A stretch of DNA of 64,000 nt from Talpa occidentalis (lineage: Eukaryota; Chordata; Mammalia; Eulipotyphla; Talpidae): the NCBI RefSeq assembly GCF_014898055.3, contig NW_023600993.1, positions 19,000,850 to 19,064,849 of the forward strand. The letters run 5' to 3'. A program made the translations under genes and the position numbers. Of this stretch, positions 42,900 through 54,787 are shown piece by piece. The notes under the pieces were generated by a model that worked only from the letters and a program-made list of their open reading frames with translations, was not told where the DNA came from and did not search any database. Each line of letters opens with the position of its first letter. Position 1 is the first letter of the stretch.

Positions 42900-44950
42900 G
42901 AGGGAAGCTGTGCTGTGCATTTAAGATTTTGATAAACAACACTTTGATAAGGGGATGATTATTCGGCCACTTGTTCCATATTTCTCTTCCTGGGAGTCTC
43001 TGCTGAACATTACAATCTGGGTGTCACCGCCCTCGGGCCTCTCATTGTTCAAGATGTGCTGTGTTGCATTTACCCAGAATAAAATGATTCTCATTTACTT
43101 ACCTAGCAGCTGTCAAAGCCTGAAATTTCATTCTGTAGGCGTAAGCAATTTTCCCCCATAAATGTGGCTTCATCTCAAGTTTGTTATCTGCCAACAACAG
43201 TGAACAGGGGTGCTACGGTAGCTCTTCCTTTCTCCTGTGAACAACAATTAGAGACCAATTCTGCCGGAGTACAAATGCATCCGTTAGCAATTGTCACTCC
43301 TGAGTCATGTGCTCAAGATCTTTAATATTTTTGCCGGAAGACCTTCCAATGAAGAAATGACTTGGTGATAGTCAAGGGAAACCCAAAAGCACCTTTCAGA
43401 GATGAGGAAAAAAGAATAACTCTGTTTCCGGGGCAGACCAGGGGATGCTGGCTTTGGAAGAACTCGGGATCCAACTCTGTATTGAGGAAGATTAATTCAA
43501 AAGGAAGACATAAGGGGGACTACTTAGATGAGCAAAAGTGATTTGTGTCCAGGTTGGCCTGTTTCTAGAGTGCCCGTAGGCACAAATACACTGGCTGGGA
43601 TATGTTCAGAGAGCGGAAGAGGAGAGGAGATGAAGCAAGGAGGGAAAAAACACTGTGTCTGGAATGTATAGGCCATCATTCTGGTTTTTATAGCATTCCT
43701 CTCTCATTTGTGGTGTCTTCTACATACTTTCTTTCGTATAGGTCCTAGTGTAGGCAAGAAAAAGAGCACCTCCCAGACAGTCTTCTGGACACAGAAGGGC
43801 CTTGGCTTTGAAACCCACTCGCAGCAGGCCACTGTGAGGGTAAAGTGGCTCACCATCAGGTCCTCTTCCCATCTCTTTGGGTCTTTTGACCACACACATA
43901 ATGAGGTCGCACTTCAGCAATGCCTTTGTTCGACCCCAAATGATGTTCCCACCCTCCTGACAAAGCAGCTTTTGTGTCTGATGTCAAAATAATCACTTAC
44001 CCAAAATGATGGCTAAGCTCAGAAATATCTCAGCTTTATCCTTGGGGAATAGGGGGGAAAGAGTGTGTTAAATGTTTAACCTGGATTGATGAGGTTTGCT
44101 GAAACTATTGGATAAAATGAAAACTTTCTTAGAGGCATAAATCACTGGGGAGATTTTCCCCCCTCTCATTGATTTTCGGATTCGGTTAATGATTCCAGCA
44201 CTGAGAACATAAGGCTAGGTGGAAGTTAAAGAAATGGAAAGGCCACATTAACCTCTAAATTTACCTATATGTTGATTTTTGACAGTGAAATACTATAATT
44301 AACCCAGACTATGTTTCCAAGATTTAATTTTTTGCTGATGTTCAGAAGTATTGCAGAAAAGCTGATTCCTAATTATTACATACAGCATTGCATAAATTTC
44401 TTCCTAATTAAAAAGCCTCTAAATTCTAAATAATCAATTTACTAAGACATATGGTTTTGAAAAATTAGGCATTTAATTTCTAAAGATTTATTAGTAATTT
44501 GTACCACAGCTAATTAATTATGGCTATAATACTATCACAGTCATAGTAAAGATTGATGTAATGATACGATTGCAAATTTATTTTGATATGTCTTCTTTAA
44601 TATCAGAGCATTACAATAATACTTAGTTTTCCAGCCCCTTCTTAATTATGCTTGAAAGCATTAGTGTAATGAAAGATAAGAGGGCTTGATAAGTGTACCA
44701 TCAGAATTTATTTGAGAAACTATTTTCAACATGAAACAAGCAAATTGTTTTTTGCCCTGGAAAAAATGAAATTTGCAGTTGGTAATGAATTAACAGAAAT
44801 GCCTTAAAATTAAATAGTATTTGATGCAGAATTTCTCATTTGGCATTGTGACAATTCAGAGAGCTTAGCATGAGAAAGTAGTTAAACTGTACAAAGGAAG
44901 CCTGCTGACAAAAATGAATAGAATTCAACATAAACAATGATGGCGTTGTA
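42900..44950. promoter_or_regulatory. Candidate conserved non-coding/enhancer block
   Basis: About 2 kb with no recognisable repeat in a window otherwise dense with them. From about 44280 to 44900 the sequence is packed with TAAT/ATTA words, the core of homeodomain sites ('ctataattaaccc', 'cctaattattaca', 'cctaattaaaaag', 'gctaattaattatgg', 'cttaattatgct'). Around 43240-43320 there are SOX-like 'gaacaacaat' and an AP-1-like TGAGTCAT. No open frame is plausible. The regulatory role is inference; AT richness alone would also raise the TAAT count. Confidence 0.4.
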
Positions 44951-44990
44951 AATACTCACAAATGCATGAGAGAGGTGGAGACTGGTTTTG

Positions 44991-45058
44991 TTTTTTTTTT
45001 TTTTCCCCTATTTCCTTTGTCATGTGAATTTCTAGGCAGTAAAAAAAAAAAAAAAAAA
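44991..45058. repeat. T14 ... A18 inverted homopolymer pair
   Basis: A run of 14 T at 44991-45004 is followed 36 bases later by a run of 18 A at 45041-45058. The runs are complementary and could pair as a hairpin with a 36-base loop. The 36-base interior matches no SINE I know. Confidence 0.9.
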
Positions 45059-45599
45059 TCTAGAAACTGTTTTGGATATTACCAGGTTTTTCTTTGAAGA
45101 TGTGAGAGGAAAGAGATTTTTGTTTAGTGATAGAAAACTCTACTCCACAGATGGGTTTCATTGACAAGAAGCAGGTGACTTCTGAATAAGCTGGTGGGGG
45201 TGAAAGCAAATTGCTGGGTGCCAGAAGAAACCAAAGGAGGGTCGGGGAGAGGAGCTTAGAATGTGGGGAGCATGGCAAACTGTGTTCAGAAAGCAGATTG
45301 CCACATTCAGGTTAGCTAAAGGACACGTTTCCACACAGGACTCGTGGAAGAGAGTTTGTGAGGAAAGCGGCAGCAATTCCTAATCAGGACATTTTCTGGG
45401 TCAGATCCCCACTACCAGAGTGAACTAGGTGACCTATGAAGTCTCTGGCTACACCACCTCCCTTACTTTCCTTAGTAACAAGCTTAGTTCATTTTCTTCA
45501 GTGACTTCTTTTGTGGTATTGAATCGATTCAGGTTATTTTTGTTCCTGCTCTGGCTTTTACCTGGCAAGATCCATTTGTTTCACATTTCTTCCCCGAGT
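45059..45599. other. Unassigned DNA
   Basis: No gene or recognised repeat; open frames at 45060-45376 (- strand) and 45429-45701 (+ strand) carry no domain. Confidence 0.5.
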
Positions 45600-45705
45600 T
45601 TTTCCATCACACAGCCATCCTGGCCTAGCTGTGTGACTTTGAAAAAGTTACCAAACATCATCAGTTTCAGTTTCCTCTTCAATGAAAGGGTGCTGTGGTG
45701 AGGCT
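45600..45705 (+). mobile_element. MIR SINE fragment
   Basis: 'gcctagctgtgtgactttga', 'aaaagttaccaaacatcatc', 'agtttcagtttcctcttcaa', 'tgaaagggtgctgtgg' match the MIR core region. Confidence 0.8.
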
Positions 45706-45811
45706 AAGCGAGGCCTGCTAGCTGGTCTTCAGATGCAAGGAAGCAAGCAGTCACCATGTGAGGAGGAGGGGACTGTGGAGAACTAGGTATATGGTATAGG
45801 GGAGGGCTGGG

Positions 45812-46120
45812 CATTTTTTATTCCTTCATCCCACAAATGTTTATTGGCCATCCCTGCTGTTTTCGATAGGCTGACTTGCTGGACACAGAATAAATAGAAT
45901 GAATGGGTAGCTATTCTCTCAGAACTTGCAATCTAGTGGAAAAGAAATTTGCACCTATGGAAATAATGATGGTCATGTTTGGGTTGTGTGGAGGCATAGA
46001 ACCTTAGCGAGCTTGGAGAGACCTAAAAGGGAAGATAAGAAATACTTGAACAAAGATAAGAAATACTTGAACAAAGGCAAACTTGATTGAAAGAGTATTA
46101 AGCAGATAGCAAAACTAGAC
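45812..46120 (-). mobile_element. L2 LINE, antisense fragment
   Basis: The + strand reads 'cacaaatgtttattggccat', 'ggacacagaataaatagaat', 'ctctcagaacttgcaatcta', 'gtggaaaagaaatttgcacc', in the mirror order of L2 3' sequence. A 21-bp tandem duplication sits near its end. Confidence 0.7.
46033..46074 (+). repeat. 21-bp tandem duplication
   Basis: The 21-bp unit AGATAAGAAATACTTGAACA plus A is repeated head to tail at 46033-46053 and 46054-46074 with perfect identity. It lies in old L2-like DNA, so the duplication is younger than the host repeat. Confidence 0.95.
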
Positions 46121-46794
46121 TAAAGGTTCTAGGACAGATGTTAAGGAACTTTGGAAAGTTGAGTTAGCTGCAGCTGAAGAAGTCGAGAAGTTGGTGAGAG
46201 ATGAGTTTGAGGTCTTGGACAGGGCCTGGGTTTATTGGTTTGGATAATGGAACCTGTAGGGTGGAATATAGTCTATAACCCTGCGTGGTATTAGGAGGTA
46301 CATTGCTTTCCTCTTTAAAAAATAGCACCGGCTTAGCAATATGGAGTGGCGGTCTTTTCCAAACAGGTAAGCAAATGTATATCCTATCACATTTATCAAG
46401 TTTGGGCTTTACAATAATAAAAGGCATCATCTAAGGAAAAATAATAATAGCTTTGAAAATTACTCTTTGGGGGCTATATTATCACATGTACACTAAACTT
46501 TTATCATACTTCCTTCAGCTCTTTTTGTTAGTTTGTGAAAAAACAATTTTTATGTGCTAGATATTTACTAAGCCCTGTATGATTACAGGTTTGACTTTCC
46601 CTAATACTTTTCAGTAAAACATGAATAATTTTCTTAACAATTTTATATTGTTTTAGTTTTCTCCTTGGATTTAAAAAACCCAATATTGAATGAATTTTCA
46701 AAGTATGTATTGAATTTCCATTCTGTCCCCGATGTGCATATACGTTTGTTAAATTGTCAAGTTCTACAGTATCATGATATTTTCTACATCCATA
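46121..46794. other. Unassigned DNA
   Basis: No gene or recognised repeat; the 88-codon - strand frame 46164-46430 has no domain. Confidence 0.5.
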
Positions 46795-46886
46795 ATCAGG
46801 AATTAGAACTAACTATTCAACTTTGGGTAATTCATTGAATCTCAGTGAGCCTTGTTTTCCTTATTTATAAAATGAGTCCATTTCAC
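46795..46886 (+). mobile_element. MIR SINE fragment
   Basis: 'caactttgggtaattcattg', 'aatctcagtgagccttgttt', 'ccttatttataaaatgagt' match the MIR core. A T run follows at 46912-46925. Confidence 0.75.
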
Positions 46887-46925
46887 AGCTTTTTTCTAGT
46901 TTAAAAACTGATTTTTTTTTTTTTT

Positions 46926-48065
46926 CAAAGTAAACAGGTAGGCTCTTTTTTGACTGGGGGAAAAAAACATGTATTTCTTTATTACGTCTCAGGGCAGAGG
47001 TATATAATCTTTCACTGAAGGCTATCATTTTTCATTATTATAAAATTCAGGCTGATGCCAAAGTAAATTTTATGGGTGAAAGTTCCCCTAATTTTGAATT
47101 TGGATAAAATACAAATCTATGCGAAAATTGTATTTCACTGCACTTCATTTACATGCCCTTATGCTAGTTGCTGCCCAAATCAAAGGGCTGAGAACTTTCA
47201 AGTTTGGGAACTAGCTAAAGGATATGAGTAGGCACCTTTCGTTCCTTTCTGAGAGTTTAAATAATTGAGAACAAATTCCTGAATTCCAGGCCATGGTTTC
47301 AGGGCTGGTCCATCATCATTAACTACAGGAGCCACAAAACCACCCCCTATGCTCTGACATAACTCTTATTATTATCGATAAAAGTTACACTACGATACCA
47401 AAGGGAGAGAAAGGCCACAATAAGGCTTTTAAAAAGCTATTTAATATATCAGCTTTCACAAAGATAGACGGTATCACTAAGACAAAACAAGAAAAGATGT
47501 TCCCAACTTTACGGGGTATTGGCACTGTTAATCATATTTTGAAATATTGCTGGCATATATCTTGGAAAGCACAACATGCCTGCCATATTTCCAGTGGGGG
47601 AAGATGACAGTGTTGAGATACATTGATAATTCCAAGCTCTCTTTTCCCTTCCTATATGGGGAAAAAAAAAAAACAAAAACAAGGAAATAGATTAGGAGTC
47701 AGGTGGCGTCCAGAAATTTAAGTACCAAAATTAAACAGTGTAAATTCTGCCACATTCCATTACAAAGATAGCATAAAATTTCACTAAACAAATCACATAC
47801 ATATGTGAGTGATATGTTAATGAAAGTTTCTACTTTAATTTTTTATTTAGATATGCAAAATGTTAAAACATTATATATATACTTACATATGTAATTTTAG
47901 ATGGACTTGGAAAAAGCTTGTTAAAATGATTCACTAGTTTCCATTTATACTGCCGTTTATGCCATTAATATTATTCTATTTATACTTAAAATTTTTAAAT
48001 ATGTCAGAAGAAATAAATAAAATGCACAAGTCAATAGATTTCTGTCTTTTCCACATTCATTATTT
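46926..48065. other. Repeat-poor AT-rich DNA, possibly conserved
   Basis: No gene and no recognised repeat in over 1 kb. The 47020-47500 part has a mixed, non-decayed appearance with TAAT/ATTA and ATCGAT words and no repeat signature. The 47760-48010 part is AT-rich with ATATAT runs. Confidence 0.4.
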
Positions 48066-48262
48066 TGATATCTCCAATTCTGTGAAGTGGGTAGGGAATG
48101 CATACATTTATGCTTATTTTACTTAAAAGGAATGTGAAATAAATACCTTGCCCAAAGTCGTCCAGATTATGTATAGCAAAAGCAGGATAGGATCCCTATT
48201 CTTCAGGTTCTAAATTCAAGGGCTTCTCCCACTGTATTACCATAGCAGAGACTACAGTACAT
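48066..48262 (-). mobile_element. MIR SINE, antisense
   Basis: The + strand shows the mirror order: 'ttatgcttattttacttaaa', 'ataccttgcccaaagtcgtc', 'agcaggataggatccctatt', 'aagggcttctcccactgtat', 'accatagcag'. Confidence 0.82.
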
Positions 48263-49079
48263 AATCAGCCAGTCTCCCATCAACTATCCATTCCTCCTGA
48301 CTAGTTCATTGTTCATAAGGCCTAGAGTTAGAACCAGGGTCCACCACCAGGAGTGTCCTGAGTTAGGGTCTTAACTATAGTTTCTGCTTTATTATCATGA
48401 TCCAGAAAGAGAGAAGTCAACCCTCATAGCCTGCATAGGCAATAACTTACTTCCAGAGACACTATCCAACCTTTCTCCCCTTTGCATAGACATGACCCCA
48501 TAAAAAAGAGTCTCTGTCTTCTCTCCATTCATTGTTGCACAGAAGATCCTGAAAGTAGGGAAGTTCACCCAGGGATTGATCATCATGAGGAGAAAAAGCA
48601 AAAGCCAAAAATAATTATTGCATCATTTGGAGATTGCAGTGTAAGAATCAAACCTGGCTCTCTTCAAGATAACTCACAGTCTGGTGGGGAGAGTAAGGAA
48701 CAGTATTAAATAGTATTAAAACAATTCAGGCATTGTGACAAGTTGCTCTTGAGGTATTCATGATAAGTAGCATGAGATTTCAGATGAAGAAGATCTCAAT
48801 ATTTGCCTGACTCTTTCACCAAAAATTTATAGGGGATCTTGAAGTAAATACTAAAAATGAGCAAAAAAGAGAATCTGAATGGTATGGAATCAAATGCATC
48901 TTAGAAGAGGTCCAATGGGAAGTGAGTGCTCCTGGGGTAAGGATATTATCTGACTCATTTTTAAAACCCCAGTGTAAATGCAGTTTCTGGCACATAGAAT
49001 GAATTTTCCCACTTAGGCTTTTGATAGTTTTCTGCCTGTGGAATTTTGCTTTTACAAAAATCACAGTTATTCAACACTT
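48263..49079. other. Unassigned DNA
   Basis: No supported gene. A diverged antisense-L2-like patch around 48670-48770 is suspected only. Open frames have no domain. Confidence 0.45.
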
Positions 49080-49589
49080 CTCCTTCGGGCTCTGATGAAG
49101 TAGCTTAGAGAAGACTAATGCTCCCAGGAAGAACATCTATAAAAGTTAGAGAAAATTAAAATAAAGATCTGTTTGCAGGCATCTGATATTTTCCAAGACA
49201 TACAAGTCTTTAGGGACCAAACCCTTTGAGAAAAGACCCCAAAATCATTAGTCTCAGCAGTTGTCTCCTCAGTTGCACAAGGCAAGAGATCAAGCCAAGC
49301 AAAAGAAAAGATGTTAAAGAGCTAAGTAACCATCTCAGAATCTCAGGGTACCAGAAAGAAAAAACTAGAGTGCAGCAGAACAGGCTCTAGTAAACATCCC
49401 CAGCTCCATTTTGGAACCCCTAAACTTCAACTCCCTTGCTGTAGGTCAACCCAAGTCAATCTAATCAGAGCAACTTTCTTTCTAGCTGTTGAGCCCTTGA
49501 TTAGGTTGAATAAGGATAAATCCTCTGTGAAGGAAGATACTATCTGCAGAGCCCCTAAAATTTGTCATATGCTATATCCCTCCTGTCAA

Positions 49590-50045
49590 AACTCACTAAG
49601 AAACAAGACCAAAAAGAAACAGATAATAGAAACAGACCCATAGTTGATACAGATGTTACACTTTAAAGTAAATGAGATTAGTTGATTCAAGAACTAATTC
49701 ATAAAGCGGAGAATTTTGCCAGTAAACTAGTCTTTATTTTTTTATCAAATATGAATCCTGGAATGGAAACTGAAATGAAAATGTCAGTAGGTAAGTTTAG
49801 CAGATTTTACACTGTTGAAGGGAAGTAAATGGCTTATAAGACAGGTTGGGAAAAAGTAGTCAGACCAAAACACAGTGTCGAATGAAAAATGAATGGAAAG
49901 TGCAGAAAGGAGACATAGAGAGTGCTGACAAGTTGTATATCTAGGGCATGGAAGAGAGAGGAGGAGACAGAATCAATTTTAAGGAGAAAAAAAGTCAAAA
50001 TGAATTTTCCAAAATTGATAAAAGACATCACTACAGGTTAAAGAA
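49590..50045 (+). mobile_element. Old L1 5' region, sense
   Basis: 'aagaaacagataatagaaac', 'agacccatagttgatacaga', 'gaatcctggaatggaaactg', 'aaatgaaaatgtcagtaggt', 'agagaggaggagacagaatc' and 'tttccaaaattgataaaaga' followed by 'catcactacagg' follow the order of old L1M 5'/ORF1-side sequence. Material back to about 49080 may belong to the same element. No intact frame. Confidence 0.7.
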
Positions 50046-50546
50046 CATAATTTTGAACACCAGTCTGATAAAACCTACTTACTTAGTCGTTTTCATCCCA
50101 CACCACTGATTTGTTCATGGTTTCAAAGTAAAACCATGTGGACCTCACTGAGTTCATATGGTTTCAGCTAGAGAATGAGAGACTAGTGTTAAATTTGACC
50201 TCAATTTTGCTTTTAAACCCCAGTAAACATAGAACATACTAGCATAAAATCACCTTGGCTTAACATTAGAAATAGAGCAAAAATAAAAATTTCAGCTCTG
50301 AGATTTTTTTTTTTTTAATTTTCTTTGAAGTTAGAAGAGACTGTGCCCCAAACTACGGTACCATCCTAATAACTTTGACCCTCTAACATTTTCCTGGAAA
50401 ATCTTGTTTTCTTTGACATCTGAGTGCCAGTATTTAGTACATTTTCCATTTCTTTTTCTTTTATAAAATCAGTCATCTTTATTTTTAAAAATAAAGATTG
50501 CAAGTTTTACAAGCTGTGAATTCCATTTTCTTGGAAAAAACTAGAT

Positions 50547-50568
50547 CCCCACCCCCCACCCCACCCCC
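50547..50568 (-). other. G-quadruplex motif
   Basis: The + strand has C runs of 4, 6, 4 and 5 separated by single A residues, so the - strand has four G runs of at least four with one-base T loops. That is close to the ideal for a stable parallel G-quadruplex, with an i-motif possible on the + strand. Confidence 0.92.
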
Positions 50569-51537
50569 AACTTATAGTTGAAGGGCAAAGCCTCCCTACT
50601 AACTTCTTACTGAATATTTTAGGATTTCTTTTTTTCCTGGACAGGATCCACCTGGAACATTTCAGAAGCTGATGATAAGACATGGGAGAACGCAGTCTTT
50701 GACTGTGAAAACTCTATGTAGAGATTGCTCAGGCTTCCACTGCTGAATTCCGATTTGTGGAAAGCAGGGAGGAGTGATATTTGTCAACATGTCATTGGAT
50801 TCTCAGGTTGCTTTACACTTACTTCGGCAATCTTTGTTACCTCATTCTCTCCAGAGGACTATTTTCACTGATGAGTAGTCTTGGCAGGAACCTGATGGTT
50901 TCCTTCCACATTCACAAGGTGTTGGCTGCACTCTTGAACATTCCAGCAGGGTTAGCTTAGCTGGCCTACAGCGCTGCGTAGCCAACAGCAACACACTCCC
51001 TAGTAGAAGCAGACTTGCTAATGCTTATTCCTCTTCGACTCCCTGGAGCCACTGTTTTTCCAAGAGTTATTGCTTATTAGACTCAAGGAAGACTGGACTG
51101 CTGACTTAATAGCCTCCATTTTTAAGAAGAATATTATGGTTCCAGGGAATGGAGAAGCAACAAAGTAGTGTAGAGATGTTAAGCATAAATATTCTTGAAC
51201 ATTCTCCAGCAGACTTTTTTTGAGTTCTCCACTATTGGCAAGGTTCACAGATGGTGGGGTCAAGCTGAGATAGGGGAAGGAGACCACGATGAATTGGGTA
51301 TGACCTCTGTATTGCAAGGGTTAACTGCAAAGAGAAAGACTGTCTTTGATGGTAGATCTATGTTACAGTTACATAAAAACAAGTGAAATTTTTCTAAGTT
51401 TTAATCACCTCTCTCCCTTCTTTTACTCACACAGGTTGCTGATTATTTCTCAAAGAATATAATTTGCTTACATTTTTATCAAAAATCTTAGCAGGTTAAT
51501 GCCCAGTCAGCATCTATTCTATCCTTTCACAATCGGT

Positions 51538-51564
51538 GGGGGGAGGGGTGGGAGAGGTAGTGGG
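51538..51564 (+). other. G-rich tract, weaker G-quadruplex motif
   Basis: G runs of 6, 4, 3 and 3 lie within 27 bases, with loops of 1, 1 and 9. It fits relaxed quadruplex rules; splitting the G6 run gives other registers. Confidence 0.75.
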
Positions 51565-52074
51565 AAGGCCAGGGAGTGATTCTATAGGACCTGAGGAAAA
51601 AAATACAAGGAGTATAATCATAAATCCCTTGAGGCAGACAGCCTGGCTAAATGGCATTTGCAGATCTGAGAGGTGAATTTAACTTCATTTCTCTGCCCAC
51701 ACCATGCAACCTGAGCACATAGAGGCCAAGGGTATATTTTAACCATTCCTTGCTTCCCAGAGACTGGAGCAGATGCCTGACATCTAGGAGAACTATGAAA
51801 AGTCATTTAAAAATATTTTTTAGACACAAGATTGACACGTAATCTGTATCAATGTTCCACGACAAAATGGCAAGTCGAACGTGCTGCCAGATGTGTTGGA
51901 AGCTTGCTATACATCAGGCAGCTAGCTTTGGAGTGGTGGGACTGCAGACTTACTGGTGAGAGAACCCCTACTCTCATCTGCCTTACTAGGTGTGGTTGGG
52001 AAACTGAGACTTATGCACAACCATCCATCACCCAAAACCATGTTTTGGCCAGAAGGGGCACAGTAAACCTTCTA

Positions 52075-52285
52075 GATCTGTATTGCCAAATATGTTATCC
52101 ACTAGCAAGCTGTGGCCATTTAAATGTAAATGAAGTTAAATGAGATAAAATTGATAATTTTGTTTCTCAGTTATACTAGCTGCCCTTCAAGAATGCATTA
52201 GCCACATATGGTTAATAACTATCATTTATAGAGTGTTGATATATTCCAGCACTTGCAGAAAGCTCTATTGGACAGTGCTTCTCTA
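52075..52285 (+). mobile_element. hAT-type (MER33/MER58-like) fragment
   Basis: 'attgccaaatatgttatcca' followed by 'ctagcaagctgtggcca', 'catttaaatgtaaatgaagt', 'attagccacatatggttaat' and the terminus 'gctctattggacagtgctt' are typical of short hAT families with GTAGCCAC and TATTGGACAG(C/T)GCT ends. Non-coding. Confidence 0.7.
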
Positions 52286-54787
52286 GAACTTGAGAGGGAT
52301 GGGCAAGCACCATCTTACCTGCCCATGTCCCTGACAGTGCTTCCTGAGAGCCCAGCTATAAACTACTTACACTCAAAACCTTACCTCAGTATCTATTTCA
52401 GGGAGACCCATCTGCTTCTATCTTTCATCAACTACACAGAAATGGCTCCATCTCTCATTCTTGACTCCAGTGATAACTGTGGTGCTATTAAATGAACAGG
52501 GAAGGTGGAGGACTGCGTCAATGCAGTGGGACCCTCTGACCATAGTGGCCTTAGCCGCTTCCCTGATCTCTCCATTCCTTATCCCTTCATGTCAGAGGAA
52601 AATCTGTAGCTCATGAATATTTTTTACCGATGCAACAAAAATTTTTTCACCTTTATTTTCTTGCTGTTTCCCCAAGAGGCCGTACAACTGATTTTCCTTT
52701 TGTCACAGAGCATCTGCCAGTAAAGCTCTGCAAGCCTTCTTCCATTCATCAGATTGCACACCATATGCCAGGATCTGCTGGGGTTGCACATTTTCCTGGT
52801 TGACAGTCACCATAAACTTTTACATGTCTGGAACACATTTATCATAAGCTCAAGACTTTGTTCAAACTTGCATTAACTCTCTAGTTGACCTTCTCTGGTC
52901 AACTGGAATATTTGGAATTCATAAAGAATTCTAGGACTATCCATTTTAGCATTGGCCATTAGAATCTCTAAAATGAGAATATCCTTGAAATTTCTAAAGA
53001 TTAGAAAGCTCTTAAGAGATGTGTGCATGCAGAGTGTAAAGGTACAAGATGTTGTGTCTCTAGTAGAGGATTATGTCCACTTAAATAACATGCAGAATTC
53101 AAAGTAGTCAGTAGAACCTAGGGTCCACCTTCCAGCAGTTGAGCAATTCCCTCATGTCCACTCTACAGAAGTCTCACTGTTCACATCCCCATGGGTGGAG
53201 AAAATACTTTGATGGTTTATATATAAAATGGGGCTTTATTTTCACATTCTTCAATGAAATCCTTCAATACAGAAATTCTTCATTGTTCTTCAGCAGGGAA
53301 CTGCAGAAATAATGGATGTTGCTAATTTAGGTCCTAGATAAATTCTAAATGAAACCTGCATTATTTACCTGTTTCCCATTGCTACGGGTCTTGACCAGTT
53401 TTTCATGTTTGAGCAACATTTATGTCCATCCAGTTTTTGTTTTTCATTCATTCTCTTACCCATTAGTCCATCCATCATTCTCTTTTGGTGATATTTTTCT
53501 ACTTAGGCCAAAACACACCATGTTGATACCCCTGTGCAGGAAATGGCTGCTAACAAAACAACCAAGTATTGGTTAGTTCTCCTGCCTCTCTCAATACCTT
53601 CCTTTGATTTAGCAAACGTTTATAGGCTTAGGTACAGCCAAGTAGCCTGACAGTCTGCCACCCATTAATTTCCATGATCTGGTTAATTAAATATTACTTT
53701 TCCAGGTGTTGTCATTAACTAGCTTCACAAACCTGTCTCCATAGCAGAATTAATGCTGGAAATATGTTGCCACATCCTCCTGTTCTCATCAGAACCAGGC
53801 AGTTTTCCCTTATGCTTTTATTAACTGATTTTGTAAAGAATTATTTAATTCATGCTCATATTCACCCCCTTTGAATCTTAGAGCTAGGGACTATCTGAGC
53901 CTAGTGGTAACTGTGTCAGTCATAAAAAGCTGGTCCATGTTTGTTTCATTTTATTTTTTGCTGAATTTTCTTTAGTTACCCCTGAGTACTGTTAGAAAAA
54001 TCCTAGAAAAATTGGGGGAGCATTATAGCAAAAATGTGATAACTAGCGGGTCCTAAATCTCCCTTATAGGAGTTAACCTTTTATATCTCTACCCAACTCT
54101 CTGTCCAGTGACAATATGTGAGACAATTCTGAAAACTGGCCATGGTCAGAGAATTTACACCATTGGAAATCAGCAAACACTGCAAATCATGGCTACTCCC
54201 CCACAGAGAGCCAGTTGTTAAATATTTACTGGCACTCCACTAGGCAAAGGTCAGCCTAAATTTGGCATAAAAAGTCAAGATCTTACAAAAGCATTTGAAA
54301 CATTTTCAGAGCACTTGAAGCTATTTCTCTAAGTCAGTGTATCTTAGCCCTTTGAGATCCAGTATCTCTTTTATATACTATATATTTTATAATACATCCT
54401 AATCTATTCCTAAATGAAATGCAGACATAATCTATACACACACACACCCCAAAAAATTTAAATCAACATAGTATCCTTATGATAATATGAAGGTGGAAAG
54501 AAAGTTGTTTACAGTAGATTAATTTGTATTTTATTATATAAATGTTTGGGCATGACTACATTGGAAGATAAGCTGAGGTAGTCAAATACTCCTGAACCAG
54601 ATAAAAAGCAGCAGCTACAAACGCAGGGTGAGAGAGGCAAAGTTATAGTGAATCGATGTGATTTTCTGAAATGATGAAAAACCGATAAAATTCTGCACAA
54701 CACAAAGTACACTCTTCCTTCAAAATACAAGTAATTGCCTCTGAGAAGATCCAGTACATATTAAAAATATACCAAAAAAAAAAAAGA
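52286..54787. other. Unassigned unique DNA
   Basis: No supported gene in 2.5 kb. (AC)n lies near 54436-54446. The part around 53650-53880 has ATTAA-rich words and no repeat signature. Open frames at 52253-52495, 53349-53576 and 54509-54730 have no domain. An A run precedes the TG tract at 54769-54785. Confidence 0.5.

Larger units (their letters stand above)
50046..52074. other. Unassigned DNA with two G-quadruplex motifs
   Basis: No supported gene. It contains a C-rich block at 50547-50568 and a G-rich block at 51538-51564, listed separately. Open frames at 51018-51317, 51195-51386, 51618-51806 and 51832-52143 have no domain. Confidence 0.5.

Noticed and set aside
43704..43992. Overlapping open frames on both strands near 43.7-44.0 kb
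   Set aside because: No domain in any frame, and they overlap each other. More likely part of the non-coding repeat-poor block.
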